Origin: CAWBRT01 sp049519595
Lineage (GTDB): Bacteria > Acidobacteriota > Terriglobia > Terriglobales > Acidobacteriaceae
Reading direction: 5' to 3'
DNA: 30,789 bases
Assembly (NCBI GenBank): GCA_049519595.1
Contig: JBEKQP010000019.1
Coordinates: 1-30,789, forward strand
Below the pieces are notes generated by a model that was not told the DNA's origin, did no database searches, and worked only from the letters and a program-made list of their open reading frames with translations. Shown here in pieces: positions 1 through 8,277 of this stretch; positions within the stretch are counted from its first letter, which is position 1, and the number at the start of each line of letters is the position of its first letter. The translations under genes and the position numbers were made by a program.

Positions 1-261
1 AGAGGTGGCCGGCACCGGAGATATCGCTCCGCTCGTTGAATCCACCTGGAATCCGTTGAGGACCTGATAGACGAACCGCAGGGTCGAGCCAGTCGAAGAG
101 GTTGAAGGCGCATTTGAGTTGTTCGAAGTGCCGCTTGGCGAGCCGGTCGGAGCATTAGCGGCAGGGAGTTTAGCGGAACTGCCTGACCCACATCCCACGA
201 ACCAGGGGAGAGCCAGAACGACACAAAGCAAATAATGCGCGAATTTAATGCTGCGGCCCAT
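1..261 (-). CDS. Secreted lipoprotein, N-terminal fragment (possible beta-propeller protein)
   Basis: The reading frame starts at an ATG (261-259) and stays open for 87 codons to the window edge, so the C-terminus is missing. It begins with a basic MGRSIKF segment, a hydrophobic stretch (LLCVVLALPWFV) and a lipobox-like FVGC ending at Cys29, so export and lipid anchoring are likely. A low-complexity Ser/Thr/Asn/Pro/Gly linker of about 30 residues follows. The last visible part (LRFVYQVLNGFQVDSTSGAI) resembles the first blade of lactonase/YncE-type beta-propeller proteins, where a strand is followed by a xxTGAxxP turn. The lipoprotein call is well supported; the propeller call is tentative. 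The gene was found by reading the minus strand from 270 leftwards. Confidence 0.6.
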   Translation of the reverse strand, partial: MGRSIKFAHYLLCVVLALPWFVGCGSGSSAKLPAANAPTGSPSGTSNNSNAPSTSSTGSTLRFVYQVLNGFQVDSTSGAISPVPATS

Positions 262-648
262 ACTGCGGTTCCCGTTTACATCGATTGCAATGGAATAGTT
301 AGAGGGTAGAACGACAGCTTTGGTTGTGTTTTGCTGACCAGTTTTCCTGGACTCGGATGATCCGATGCGATGTTTGTCGGTGAAGTACGCTCTGGAATGC
401 GCGGATCACACCTGACTGCTTAGACCGGATTCGCGGAAGGTGTGTCCGGCAAAGTAGCCGGGCGTTCGGGGTCCCCGGCAAACACCGTATTTGCGTTAGC
501 TGGGGTGACAGTCAGCCCGGCGATGATCGTGCCGGATACACTGACTCTGCGCTAGAACAGCGCGGTGCAGATTGCGCCGTCAAGGCCGCGAGGTCGCTAC
601 TATAGGAAGGTTCTGGTCGGCGCTTATGCGCTTAATGTAGTTCCAGGC
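262..648. other. 387-bp intergenic region
   Basis: This stretch lies between the lipoprotein start and the hslU stop. No convincing gene was found; a 60-codon minus-strand frame at 299-481 has no recognisable motif or Shine-Dalgarno sequence. The only structure seen is the hairpin at 444-463, listed separately. Confidence 0.5.
444..466. repeat. Hairpin related to the GTAGCCGGGCGTT repeat
   Basis: GTCCGGC (444-450) can pair with GCCGGGC (457-463) around a 6-nt loop, with one G-T pair. The segment GTAGCCGGGCGTT (454-466) is identical over 13 bases to the reverse complement of 22511-22523, inside a second hairpin 22 kb away. No T-run follows, so it is not a clear terminator. Confidence 0.35.
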
Positions 649-2064
649 CTACAAAATGTAGCGTGACAAGTCCTGGTCTTTGACGATATCGCTGAGCATT
701 TTGCGCACGTAATCGGCGTCTATTTTTATATCTTTCTCTTTGAGGTCCGGCGCGCTAAAGCTGATTTCGTCCAACACGCGCTCCATGATCGTGTGCAGGC
801 GGCGCGCCCCGATATTCTCCGTGCCTTCATTTACGCGTGCGGCAAAGTTCGCGATTTCGCCCAGTGAGTCAGGCGTAAACTCCAGCTTAATTCCTTCGGT
901 TTCCAGCAGCGCCATATACTGCTTCACCAGTGATGACTTCGGTTCGGTGAGGATCTTCACGAAGTCTTCGACGGTAAGGGTCTTCAACTCCACACGGATC
1001 GGGAAGCGCCCCTGCAACTCGGGGATCAGGTCGCTCGGCTTGGAAACGTGGAAAGCGCCGGCGGCAATGAACAGGATGTGGTCGGTGCGCACCATTCCGT
1101 AACGGGTGTTGACGGTCGTGCCTTCTACGATTGGCAGGATGTCGCGCTGTACTCCTTCGCGCGAGACGTCGGGGCCGCCGTGTCCGCTTTCGCGACCGGC
1201 GATTTTGTCGATCTCGTCCAGAAAGATGATGCCGGAGTTCTCGACCCGCTCCACTGCCGTACGCGTCACCTGGTCCATGTCGACCAGCCGCTGCTCTTCT
1301 TCCTGGATCAGGTAGTCAAAGGCCTCGCTCACCTTCATCTTTCGCTTCTTAGTGCGCTGGCCGAAGATGTTGGGAAGCATGTCCTTGAGATTGACGTCCA
1401 TCTCCTCCACGCCTTGGTTGGAGATGATCTCGAAAGCCGGCGTGCTCTTTTCGCGCACGTCCAACTCCACCAGGCGCTCGTCGAGTTTGCCCTCACGCAG
1501 TTGCTGGCGCAATTTCTCACGAGTACGGGAGTTGGATTCGCTTTGCACCGGCAGCGTACCAAAACCGGTTGTGCCTTCCCCGGCGGGCGGAATTACCGTC
1601 GGGGTGGATGGCAAAAGCAGGTCCAGCAGCCTTTCTTCCGCATTGATTTCCGCCTTGTCGGCGACATCCTCAAGCTTTTCCTCGCGCACCATATCGATGG
1701 CGATTTCGATCAAATCGCGAATCATCGACTCGACGTCACGCCCAACATAGCCGACCTCGGTAAATTTCGACGCCTCGACCTTCAGGAATGGAGAACTTGC
1801 CAGCTTCGCCAGCCGCCGCGCGATCTCCGTCTTTCCTACGCCGGTCGGGCCTATCATGATGATGTTTTTCGGCATTACCTCTTCGGCCATCTCCGGCGGA
1901 AGCTTCTGCCGGCGCATGCGATTTCGCAAGGCGATGGCCACGGCGCGCTTCGCCTCGTGCTGCCCGACAACGTACTTGTCCAGTTCGACAACAATTTCCC
2001 TTGGGGTAAGCTCGTCAAGCGTTAACTGCTCTTCTTCGAAAGTGGATGGAAGGTATATAGCCAC
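649..2064 (-). CDS. hslU: ATP-dependent protease ATPase subunit HslU (ClpY)
   Basis: HslU is the AAA+ hexamer that unfolds substrates and feeds them into the HslV peptidase in the cytosol. The 471-residue protein has all family landmarks: N-terminal TPREIVVELDKYVVGQHEAK, Walker A GPTGVGKT (72-79), the pore loop GYVGRD (105-110), an intermediate (I) domain at about 110-240, Walker B FLDEIDK (281-287), the arginine-finger region QGRFPIR (351-357), the GARRLH sensor-2 motif and the canonical C-terminal SRYIL that docks into HslV. The start is a GTG at 2064, preceded by GGAG seven bases upstream. It lies 94 bp downstream of hslV and is probably cotranscribed with it. Length and motifs are normal. 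Confidence 0.97.
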   Translation of the reverse strand: MAIYLPSTFEEEQLTLDELTPREIVVELDKYVVGQHEAKRAVAIALRNRMRRQKLPPEMAEEVMPKNIIMIGPTGVGKTEIARRLAKLASSPFLKVEASKFTEVGYVGRDVESMIRDLIEIAIDMVREEKLEDVADKAEINAEERLLDLLLPSTPTVIPPAGEGTTGFGTLPVQSESNSRTREKLRQQLREGKLDERLVELDVREKSTPAFEIISNQGVEEMDVNLKDMLPNIFGQRTKKRKMKVSEAFDYLIQEEEQRLVDMDQVTRTAVERVENSGIIFLDEIDKIAGRESGHGGPDVSREGVQRDILPIVEGTTVNTRYGMVRTDHILFIAAGAFHVSKPSDLIPELQGRFPIRVELKTLTVEDFVKILTEPKSSLVKQYMALLETEGIKLEFTPDSLGEIANFAARVNEGTENIGARRLHTIMERVLDEISFSAPDLKEKDIKIDADYVRKMLSDIVKDQDLSRYIL

Positions 2065-2158
2065 GAATTAACTCCACACTAAACTTGTTCGCGATTGTCT
2101 TGGGAAATTGCGCCCCGGTAAGCGAAAGCCTCGCTTGCAACCGGCAGTCGCCAGCGGT

Positions 2159-2803
2159 CTACAACTCCTCAATAGCGATGTGATCGTTGGTATAGATGCA
2201 CGTCCTGGCCGCAATCTTCATCGCTTCTTCCGCTATTTCGCGCGCCGACATCTGGGTATGGTTCATGAGCGCGTGGGCGGCCGCCGTCGCGTAAGGTCCG
2301 CCGCTGCCGATGGCCGCAATTCCGTCATCGGGCTCAATCACGTCTCCCTGGCCGCTCAGCAGGTAGGTCTGCTCCTGATTCGCCACCAGCAGCAGCGCCT
2401 CCAGTTGTCGCAGCATCTTGTCAGTCCGCCAATCCTTCGAGAGCTCGACCGCCGCTCGGCCTAGATTTCCGTGGTACTGTTCGAGCTTGGATTCGAAGCG
2501 CGAGAACAAAGAGAAGGCGTCAGCCGTTGAACCGGCAAACCCCGCCAGAATCTTGTCCTGGTACAGACGCCTGATCTTGCGGGCGCCGTGCTTGATTACA
2601 CTTTCGCCGAGCGTCACTTGACCGTCGCCTGCCATGATCACCTTGTCGAAGCGACGGACGCAAAGAACGGTGGTGGATCGGATTCTGGGGTCCCTGCCAT
2701 GCGCCGCGGTTGCGCGTGGTGGGGTAGAGATTCTGCCCGAAGAAACAATCCCTGGCGGGCGACCACCAGCCAGGGCGAAAGGTTCTGAATTTTTTCTAGC
2801 CAT
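2159..2803 (-). CDS. hslV: ATP-dependent protease peptidase subunit HslV (ClpQ)
   Basis: HslV is the N-terminal-threonine peptidase of the HslUV complex. The conserved core RSTTVLCVRR, AGDGQVTLG, RRLYQDKILAGFAGSTADAF, DWRTDKMLR, IGSGGPYA and CIYTND is complete. The frame is open upstream to 2866, but the ATG at 2803 has GGAG seven bases before it and is preferred, giving 214 residues. The catalytic Thr (Thr44, first T of TTVL) is then preceded by about 43 residues rich in Pro, Gly, Arg and Ser, whereas the E. coli protein starts directly at MTT. No ATG, GTG or TTG was found nearer the threonine, so either this is a removable propeptide or a rare start codon is used. Upstream gene of the hslVU pair. 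Confidence 0.95.
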   Translation of the reverse strand: MARKNSEPFALAGGRPPGIVSSGRISTPPRATAAHGRDPRIRSTTVLCVRRFDKVIMAGDGQVTLGESVIKHGARKIRRLYQDKILAGFAGSTADAFSLFSRFESKLEQYHGNLGRAAVELSKDWRTDKMLRQLEALLLVANQEQTYLLSGQGDVIEPDDGIAAIGSGGPYATAAAHALMNHTQMSAREIAEEAMKIAARTCIYTNDHIAIEEL

Positions 2804-2919
2804 TGGACCACTCCGGATTATAACAGCCGGCCCAAAGCCGCGACCGCATCTGGTTGCTGGAATCACGATTGTGGCTCATCCCGGCCTCGCGTTCCATCTT
2901 CGCGAAGCTGGTTCATCAC

Positions 2920-3330
2920 TTACAGGCGTGCCTCGGCAATCTCCCGCACCAGAACATCAATCTTCTTTTCCAATACGTTGCGAATGGAGAGGATACGAAG
3001 CAGCCGCCCATTTTCGTCCACGATCGGCATGTGCCGGTGATGGTTGTCCAGCATCGTGGTGAGGGCCTCGGTATAAGAAATATTTTCCAGCGCCATCAGC
3101 ACAGGCGTGCTCATAAACTCCCTCACTGGAGTCGTTTGCGGATCTTGGCCGCTGAGCACCACTTTCTTCATGATATCGCGCTCGGTGAAGATTCCGGCAA
3201 CCACGCCGTGCTCGTCAACGATCGCGGCGGCGCCTACTCGGTGAGTCAGCATCGCTTCGATGGTTTGCGCCACGGTCGCATTCAGCGGGACCGAAGCCGG
3301 TGTGTCACTGCAGATGGAAAGAATGCTCAT
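2920..3330 (-). CDS. CBS-domain pair protein
   Basis: This 136-residue protein is essentially two CBS motifs in tandem (about 8-60 and 75-130), a Bateman module with no other domain. Typical CBS patterns are visible: TVAQTIEAMLTHRVGAAAIVD then GIFTERDIMKKV, and ISYTEALTTMLDNHHRHMPIVD then LLRILSIRNVLE. Such proteins usually bind adenosine nucleotides and act as sensors, but the ligand and partner cannot be read from the sequence. It lies 116 bp upstream of hslV on the same strand, so it may be the first gene of a CBS-hslV-hslU transcript. A weak AGGA about 12 bases before the ATG is the only ribosome-binding signal. Confidence 0.88.
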   Translation of the reverse strand: MSILSICSDTPASVPLNATVAQTIEAMLTHRVGAAAIVDEHGVVAGIFTERDIMKKVVLSGQDPQTTPVREFMSTPVLMALENISYTEALTTMLDNHHRHMPIVDENGRLLRILSIRNVLEKKIDVLVREIAEARL

Positions 3331-3628
3331 TAAGGGGCTCGTCCTGAGGGCCTACCCTATTGTAGGTTCCACTTGCCTTTTCCGCCAATATTCATGACCT
3401 CGCCTTCCCGGCTGGGCGTGCTAACCCAAAAATCTGCCAAAGCACAGTGACTTTGTGCAGGACGGCACCCACAGGCAAGAAACGTCTGCAACCTTCTGTT
3501 ACCGCGGCATGTCAAATTGGATAGGACTTCCGGGTGCGCCAGGTAGGGAATTACCTTATTGATTTCCTGTCGCCAGCGGGATAACAAGACGCAATCAGTC
3601 GGGACACACGCGATTTCCGGGAGGCCCA
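3331..3628. other. 298-bp divergent intergenic region
   Basis: This region separates the minus-strand CBS gene from the plus-strand gene at 3629 and should hold both promoters. No near-consensus -35/-10 pair was found. A 90-codon minus-strand frame (3357-3629) has no recognisable content and is not accepted as a gene. Confidence 0.4.
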
Positions 3629-4195
3629 ATGAGTTCTATGGGGAATATCTCAGAGTCTAATCCGTTGCGGCAGCTTTTCGTGGAACTGGTCAGCAGCCAC
3701 TTCGAGCAGAATATCGGGCTGCGCGACCAACAACTCCAAGCGTACGTGGCTAACATGCTGACCGAGTTTTGCGACACCCGGGAACTTTACAAGATAAGGG
3801 ATGCCGCCGGGCGTCCGCTGCATGATGTCGGTGAGATGTTACTGGAGTCCGATCCCATCCATGGCGAGGCACCCGGATTCGACCGCGAGCGCCAAGTGAG
3901 GAAGCACATCGGCGATTACACATTATTTTTCGCAGGCATGTTCCCTGAGAGCATCAACCATTTTCGCTTGCGGCATCACCGCCTGGAGAGCTTCATCGAC
4001 CTGATGAAAGCCGGTAAGGAAAGTTATTACATTGTCTCCCAGTTCAATCAGTTCGAGGGTGCTAAGGTCGCGCCGCTGTTTGCCAAGCTTTCGCGCGAAT
4101 TCGAGGTCTGTGTCTTTGGCCTCAATATGGTGAAAAACGAGCTGCGGGCCAGGCAGCACGCGATTGTTGATCGAACCGATGAGTTGCTGATGTGA
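3629..4195 (+). CDS. Conserved-looking hypothetical protein, 188 aa
   Basis: I do not recognise a family. The ATG at 3629 is preceded by GGGAGG (3619-3624), a good though close ribosome-binding site; a second ATG at 3638 is spaced too far from it. The protein is soluble and rich in predicted helix, with no signal peptide, membrane segment or cysteine pair. Notable segments are FVELVSSHFEQNIGLRD near residue 17, HDVGEMLLES near 65, DYTLFFAGMFPE near 96, and a C-terminal half with SYYIVSQFNQFEGAKVAPLF. Codon use resembles its neighbours. It stands alone between divergent or opposing genes. It is a real gene by start signal, length and coding character; the function is unknown. Confidence 0.75.
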   Translation: MSSMGNISESNPLRQLFVELVSSHFEQNIGLRDQQLQAYVANMLTEFCDTRELYKIRDAAGRPLHDVGEMLLESDPIHGEAPGFDRERQVRKHIGDYTLFFAGMFPESINHFRLRHHRLESFIDLMKAGKESYYIVSQFNQFEGAKVAPLFAKLSREFEVCVFGLNMVKNELRARQHAIVDRTDELLM

Positions 4196-4279
4196 GCTCG
4201 CCGGTATTGTCGCGGCCATTGCCGCTCTGGTCCGGCACCGGAGATGCTGCACACTTCGTTGCGGCTGTCATCGTGAGGA

Positions 4280-4300
4280 GGCTCGCCGCTTTTGCGAGCC
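4280..4300. repeat. Perfect 7-bp hairpin in the 3629-gene/rsmD gap
   Basis: GGCTCGC (4280-4286) and GCGAGCC (4294-4300) pair perfectly around a 7-nt loop. ATCGT (4270-4274) and ACGAT (4307-4311) add an outer stem. The flank GTCATCGTGAGGAG resembles a diverged GTCATCCTGAG arm of the palindromic element at 19671-19810. It sits between convergent genes, so it could act as a bidirectional 3' structure, but there is no T-run. Confidence 0.35.
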
Positions 4301-4398
4301 GACGTGACGATCCATGTATTTCGCCCATCGTCACCCGAGGCCAAAAAGCAAATCCATGGACCCTTGCGTCGCGCCGCCAATTTTCCTTCGCCGCTCCG

Positions 4399-4962
4399 TC
4401 ACTCCTTGAATGAGTAAAAGCTGAGCGCCGACTCGCCTTGCTGAAGGCACCGATAGCGCTTCAGGCGCCCAGTGCCCTCGCCCGGATCAAAATGCTTGTC
4501 ATGCTCGGCGATGACAACTCCATCTTCGGACAGCAGCCCCAATCCGGCAATCAGGCGCAGCATTTCCTCGTAAGCGCCTTCCATTTTGTACGGTGGGTCG
4601 AGGAAGCAGAATCGGCAGCGCACCTCTCGCGACGATAGTTCACGCAGCGCCTCCGGCGCACGCTTTTCCAGAATCTCGTAGCCCTCCGTGATCTGCAACG
4701 CGGCGAGATTTTCACGGATGACCCGGACAGCCTTGCGGCCGCACTCCACGAAATAGACCTGCCTCGCGCCGCGGCTCAGAGCCTCGATGCCGACCGAACC
4801 GGTTCCCGCGAACACATCGATAAAGATCGCGCCTTCGAGATTGCCAGTCGAGGTAATCACATTGAATAGTGTCTCTTTGAGCCGGTCATAGGTGGGGCGG
4901 GTATCAAGCCCGGGCAGTGACTTCAGGGTCCGGCTTCGAAACTTTCCGGCGATCACTCTCAT
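4399..4962 (-). CDS. rsmD: 16S rRNA (guanine-966-N2)-methyltransferase RsmD
   Basis: RsmD methylates N2 of G966 in 16S rRNA using S-adenosylmethionine. The 187-residue protein has the family opening MRVIAGKFRSRTL, the TRPTYDRLKETLFNVI segment, the SAM-binding motif I DVFAGTGSVGIEALSRGA (49-66) and the catalytic DPPY (122-125). Length is typical. The gene is divergent from the membrane protease at 5182. In many bacteria rsmD is followed by coaD; here nothing follows in the same direction within the gap. The ribosome-binding site is weak. Confidence 0.94.
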   Translation of the reverse strand: MRVIAGKFRSRTLKSLPGLDTRPTYDRLKETLFNVITSTGNLEGAIFIDVFAGTGSVGIEALSRGARQVYFVECGRKAVRVIRENLAALQITEGYEILEKRAPEALRELSSREVRCRFCFLDPPYKMEGAYEEMLRLIAGLGLLSEDGVVIAEHDKHFDPGEGTGRLKRYRCLQQGESALSFYSFKE

Positions 4963-5181
4963 CAGTTATCCATAGGCCAGAGCGACTTCTTGGCCGGCAG
5001 TTGCCATGTGGGTTACGGCCGTACTGACTGTATATTAGATATAGGCTGGACTGGAATATCGGAGATAGGGCAAATCGAGCCTAACTCGGGTCCCGGGCTA
5101 GCCCCCTGTAGGCTTGTCAAGGCGGAGTCCGGCGGCCTGCCTAGCCAAGCCGATTTTCGGCGTGGCAAGATACGTTGAGGA

Positions 5182-6288
5182 ATGATGAAGAACTGGTCCA
5201 TTTCGGCCGGCACCATCTTCGGGATTCAGCTGCGAATCCACGTCGGCTTCGTGTTTTTGCTGCTGTTCATCTGGTTTACCGATACGGTGACGAGCGGCAC
5301 CAATGGTGCAGTGCGGGGCTTGGCACTGGTCGGCATAGTGTTTGGGTCCGTGGTGGCACACGAGCTTGGACATGCGATTCTCGCCGTTCGTTATGGGTTG
5401 AAAGTCCGTTCGATTGTGCTGCTGCCCATCGGCGGGGTTACCGTCATGGAGAATCCATCGCAGCCCGATTCCAATCCCCAGCGTGAGCTGCGTATCGCGG
5501 CTATCGGGCCGATAATCAATCTTTTGCTCGCACTCGTTTCGGGCGCGGCCATTGCGCTTTTGTTTCCGCAGGCGCGCTTGTTCGAACGGCCTTACATCAT
5601 CAGCAGCAATCTTTTGCGTAGCTTCGCCTGGGCAAACCTGTTTCTGGGAGCCTTCAACCTTCTCCCGGCTTACCCGCTGGATGGTGGTCGGGTGCTGCGC
5701 GCCTGGTTTGCCGAGCGCATGGATCAGGTGACGGCCACCCGGAGAGCCGTCAGCATCGGGCAGTCTTTTGCCATGCTGATGATCTTTGCCGGCGCTGTTT
5801 GGAACTCCTGGTTCATGCTGATTGGTATTTTTCTGTTTTTCGGCGGCATGCTGGAAGACCGCTCGGCGGTTTTCCAGGCAGTTACGGAAAACGTTCACAT
5901 GGAAGACGTGATGCTGACCGAGTTCTCCACCCTGTCACCCGCCGATACGCTGGAGCATGCTCTGGAAAAGGCCTTGCACTCTTTGCAGGATGATTTTCCC
6001 GTGATCCGCGGGACCGACATGGTCGGCGTCATCTCGCGGCAGGTCATTGTGGAGAATCTTCGCACCGAGGGTAACGGCTACGTGCAAGCCGCCATGGTCC
6101 GCATCTTCCATGTTGCGGATCGCAAGGATACGCTGGCCAACGCTCTAGCCAAAGTCGGGCGCGCCGGCATCTCGCTGATCCCCGTCGTGGACGGCGAAAG
6201 CCTCGTAGGCATCGTTACCATGCAGAACTTAATGCACAGCATGGCCTTGCTTTCCGAAAGACGCAAATTGAGCCGCGCCGCTGAATAG
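5182..6288 (+). CDS. Site-2-type intramembrane metalloprotease (M50B) with CBS domains
   Basis: This 368-residue membrane protein belongs to the peptidase M50 family. Several hydrophobic segments fill residues 14-225, with the zinc motif HELGH (60-64) inside the second and the third-ligand motif LLPAYPLDGGRVLR (Asp167) in the fourth. From about residue 243 the C-terminus is a pair of CBS domains (VMLTEFSTLSPADTLEHALEKAL; LANALAKVGRAGISLIPVVDGESLVGIVT), a common fusion in the SpoIVFB-like branch of bacterial S2P proteases. These enzymes cleave single-pass membrane proteins such as anti-sigma factors; the substrate here is unknown. Two adjacent ATGs (5182, 5185) follow GAGGA; the second is better spaced. 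Confidence 0.92.
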   Translation: MMKNWSISAGTIFGIQLRIHVGFVFLLLFIWFTDTVTSGTNGAVRGLALVGIVFGSVVAHELGHAILAVRYGLKVRSIVLLPIGGVTVMENPSQPDSNPQRELRIAAIGPIINLLLALVSGAAIALLFPQARLFERPYIISSNLLRSFAWANLFLGAFNLLPAYPLDGGRVLRAWFAERMDQVTATRRAVSIGQSFAMLMIFAGAVWNSWFMLIGIFLFFGGMLEDRSAVFQAVTENVHMEDVMLTEFSTLSPADTLEHALEKALHSLQDDFPVIRGTDMVGVISRQVIVENLRTEGNGYVQAAMVRIFHVADRKDTLANALAKVGRAGISLIPVVDGESLVGIVTMQNLMHSMALLSERRKLSRAAE

Positions 6289-6435
6289 ATTGGGCGAACC
6301 AAAACCCGCGCTGTCAACGAGCTACTACTGGAGCAGTTGCAAATTTGGTGTAGCCAGTACTAGCGCCGACTGAATGCCCAGATTCGCGGAGTATACCTTC
6401 GTGAATGTGGGCTTACGAACTCCGGGGATTACACA

Positions 6436-7641
6436 CTGAAGCAGACTAATTCCATTCCGCATGTTGTTGTTTCCGCACGCGCTGCTGCCCGTCTTCGCAG
6501 CGGTCACGTTTGGGTCTACCGCTCCGACTTGGAGCAGGTTCAGGACGCTTCGCCCGGCGCGCTGGTCGTGGTCACCGATCATCGTGGCAAGCCGTTCGGC
6601 ACCGGCCTTTATAGCAACGCCTCGCAGATAGCGGTTCGCCTTCTGGCTCGCAATGACATTTCGCCCACTCAGTTGCTGCCGCTGATTCGCCAACGTCTCC
6701 TTGACGCGTTGGCCTTCCGCCGCCAGACCGTTCGCGATACTGACGCTTACCGTCTCGTTTTCAGCGAGGCCGATCTGTTACCGGGCCTGATCGCAGACCG
6801 ATACGGCGATTTGATAACCCTGCAAATTCTTACCCAGGCCATGGACCTCGACCCCGTGCGGGAAACGGTGATTCGGACGCTCGCCGGGGAACTCCAGCCC
6901 GCCGCCATCATCGAACGCGTGGACACGCGCATACGGGAGCTGGAGCAACTGCCGCCGCGTCCGGATCAGGTGGTGTTCGCCGCCGATAAATCCGACACCG
7001 GGACATCGACCGTCTTCAGCATGAACGGCGTTCGCTTTCATTACGACGCGCTCGCCGGACAGAAGAGCGGCGCTTTCCTCGACCAGCGCGAGAACTACGC
7101 CGCCGCCGAACGCTACGGCCAGGGACGCGCTCTGGATCTCTTTACCTACCAAGGCGGATTCGCCTTGCACCTGAACCGCGTTTGCCAGCAGGTGACGGCC
7201 GTCGATGCCTCACTTCCGGCCCTGCAAATGGCTGAGAAGAACGCTGCCCTCAACGGCGGACGCGAAATCGAATGGATTGAAGCCAACGCCTTTGACCTGC
7301 TCCGCGACTATGCCGACGCAGGCCGACAGTACGAAACCATCGTGCTCGACCCACCGGCCTTCGCCAAGAATCGGCGCACGCTGGAAACTGCCATGCGCGG
7401 CTACAAGGAACTAAATCTGCGGGCGATGAAGATGCTATCCCGGGGCGGTGTGCTCGTCAGCTGCTCCTGCTCGTTCCACGTCGCGGAAGCTGAATTTCTC
7501 GAAATGCTTTTGCAGGCGGCCAATGATGTGCATCGCGAAGTCCGCATCCTGGAGAAGCGGGGACAGGCCAAGGATCATCCCGTGCTGCTCGGAGTGCCGG
7601 AAACCGCGTACCTGAAGTGCGTGATCTGCCAGATGCTGTGA
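6436..7641 (+). CDS. rlmI: Class I SAM-dependent rRNA methyltransferase, RlmI-like (non-ATG start)
   Basis: RlmI-type enzymes methylate C5 of a 23S rRNA cytosine. The catalytic half is clear: GQKSGAFLDQRENY, the SAM site LDLFTYQGGFALHL, LDPPAFAKN and the SCSCSFH motif carrying the catalytic cysteine. A TTG at 6529 would start at EQVQDASPG, but the same frame is open back to 6364 and encodes ARLRSGHVWVYRSDLEQV, which matches the conserved PUA-domain opening of this family (RxGHPWVYRSDIE). The real start must therefore lie upstream, between the TAG at 6361 and about 6465. There is no ATG, GTG or TTG in that frame there. The CTG at 6436, eight bases after GGGG, is the best candidate and gives 401 residues, close to the family length of about 396; the exact start is uncertain. 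Confidence 0.88.
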   Translation: MKQTNSIPHVVVSARAAARLRSGHVWVYRSDLEQVQDASPGALVVVTDHRGKPFGTGLYSNASQIAVRLLARNDISPTQLLPLIRQRLLDALAFRRQTVRDTDAYRLVFSEADLLPGLIADRYGDLITLQILTQAMDLDPVRETVIRTLAGELQPAAIIERVDTRIRELEQLPPRPDQVVFAADKSDTGTSTVFSMNGVRFHYDALAGQKSGAFLDQRENYAAAERYGQGRALDLFTYQGGFALHLNRVCQQVTAVDASLPALQMAEKNAALNGGREIEWIEANAFDLLRDYADAGRQYETIVLDPPAFAKNRRTLETAMRGYKELNLRAMKMLSRGGVLVSCSCSFHVAEAEFLEMLLQAANDVHREVRILEKRGQAKDHPVLLGVPETAYLKCVICQML

Positions 7642-7686
7642 GAGTGGCGTTTGAGTGGTTGCCGCTGACAAGGAGGCGTGATCGCC

Positions 7687-8085
7687 ATGAGTGCCAAGGG
7701 TCAAGTCGAGGGTCTCGTTTCTATCGCCTGCAAATATTCCGTGGCTGAAACGCTTGCCCGGCTGGAAACTCTACTGCGCGCAAAAGAAGTGAAAATATTC
7801 GCTGTGGTCGACCATAGCGGCGAGGCCGAAAAGGCTGGCTTCAGCATGCGTCCCACCAAGTTAATCATCTTCGGCAACCCCAAGGCGGGCACGCCGCTGA
7901 TGCTGGAAGCCCCGACAATTGCGATCGACCTGCCCGTCAGAGCGCTTATCTGGGAAGATGCCGCCGGCCAGACTTGGCTCTGCTATTACGAGCCTGAATA
8001 CCTTGTCCGTCGATATGGTCTGGAGGCGCAAATGGCAGCCAATCTGTCCGGTCCCGCGGCCTTGATGCGAGCAGTCGCTGCCTGA
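7687..8085 (+). CDS. DUF302 family protein
   Basis: This 132-residue protein matches the DUF302 pattern: an N-terminal SVAETLARLETLLRAKEVKIFAVVDH helix-strand unit, a central RPTKLIIFGNPKAGTPLM segment and LPVRALIWEDAAGQTWLCYYEP. The family has a TBP-like fold and no firmly established biochemical function; it may bind small molecules or heme-like ligands. The frame is open from a GTG at 7678, but AGGAGG (7671-7676) is only one base from it, whereas the ATG at 7687 lies ten bases away and is preferred. It follows the methyltransferase by 45 bp and could be cotranscribed. No signal peptide or membrane segment. Confidence 0.85.
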   Translation: MSAKGQVEGLVSIACKYSVAETLARLETLLRAKEVKIFAVVDHSGEAEKAGFSMRPTKLIIFGNPKAGTPLMLEAPTIAIDLPVRALIWEDAAGQTWLCYYEPEYLVRRYGLEAQMAANLSGPAALMRAVAA

Positions 8086-8238
8086 TTCCGATCCCATTCG
8101 TCTCGCCGCCACTTGCCTTGCTGCAAGCTCGACCCCCTCTTAATCCAGCCGATTTTCTCCCTGATCGCCTTCTTACAGACCGAATGCGGCTATGGTAATT
8201 CGGTATAAGTTGTTAATTTAAAAACTGTTACCAAATTA
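8086..8238. other. Intergenic DNA upstream of the hsp20 promoter
   Basis: This stretch turns strongly AT-rich from about 8190, in contrast to its surroundings. No gene was found. No CIRCE-type inverted repeat (TTAGCACTC...GAGTGCTAA) was seen. Confidence 0.4.
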
Positions 8239-8267
8239 TTGACATAATTACGCTCATATTTTATGAT
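8239..8267 (+). promoter_or_regulatory. Near-consensus sigma-70-type promoter for hsp20
   Basis: TTGACA (8239-8244) and TATGAT (8262-8267) are separated by exactly 17 bp in an AT-rich segment. Both match the housekeeping consensus (6/6 and 5/6). The predicted start is near 8274, giving a leader of about 110 nt before hsp20. The presence of a housekeeping-type promoter implies that heat control acts through a repressor, an mRNA structure or both. Confidence 0.8.
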
Positions 8268-8277
8268 TCTTTTGTGA

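Noticed and set aside
1048..2025. 325-codon plus-strand open frame opposite hslU
   Set aside because: It is the antisense shadow of a highly conserved gene; the His/Leu/Val-rich translation has no motif and no start signal.
2817..2822. Perfect TATAAT on the minus strand just before hslV
   Set aside because: It would start transcription about 7 bases before the ATG, beyond the Shine-Dalgarno, and there is no -35 match at the right distance.
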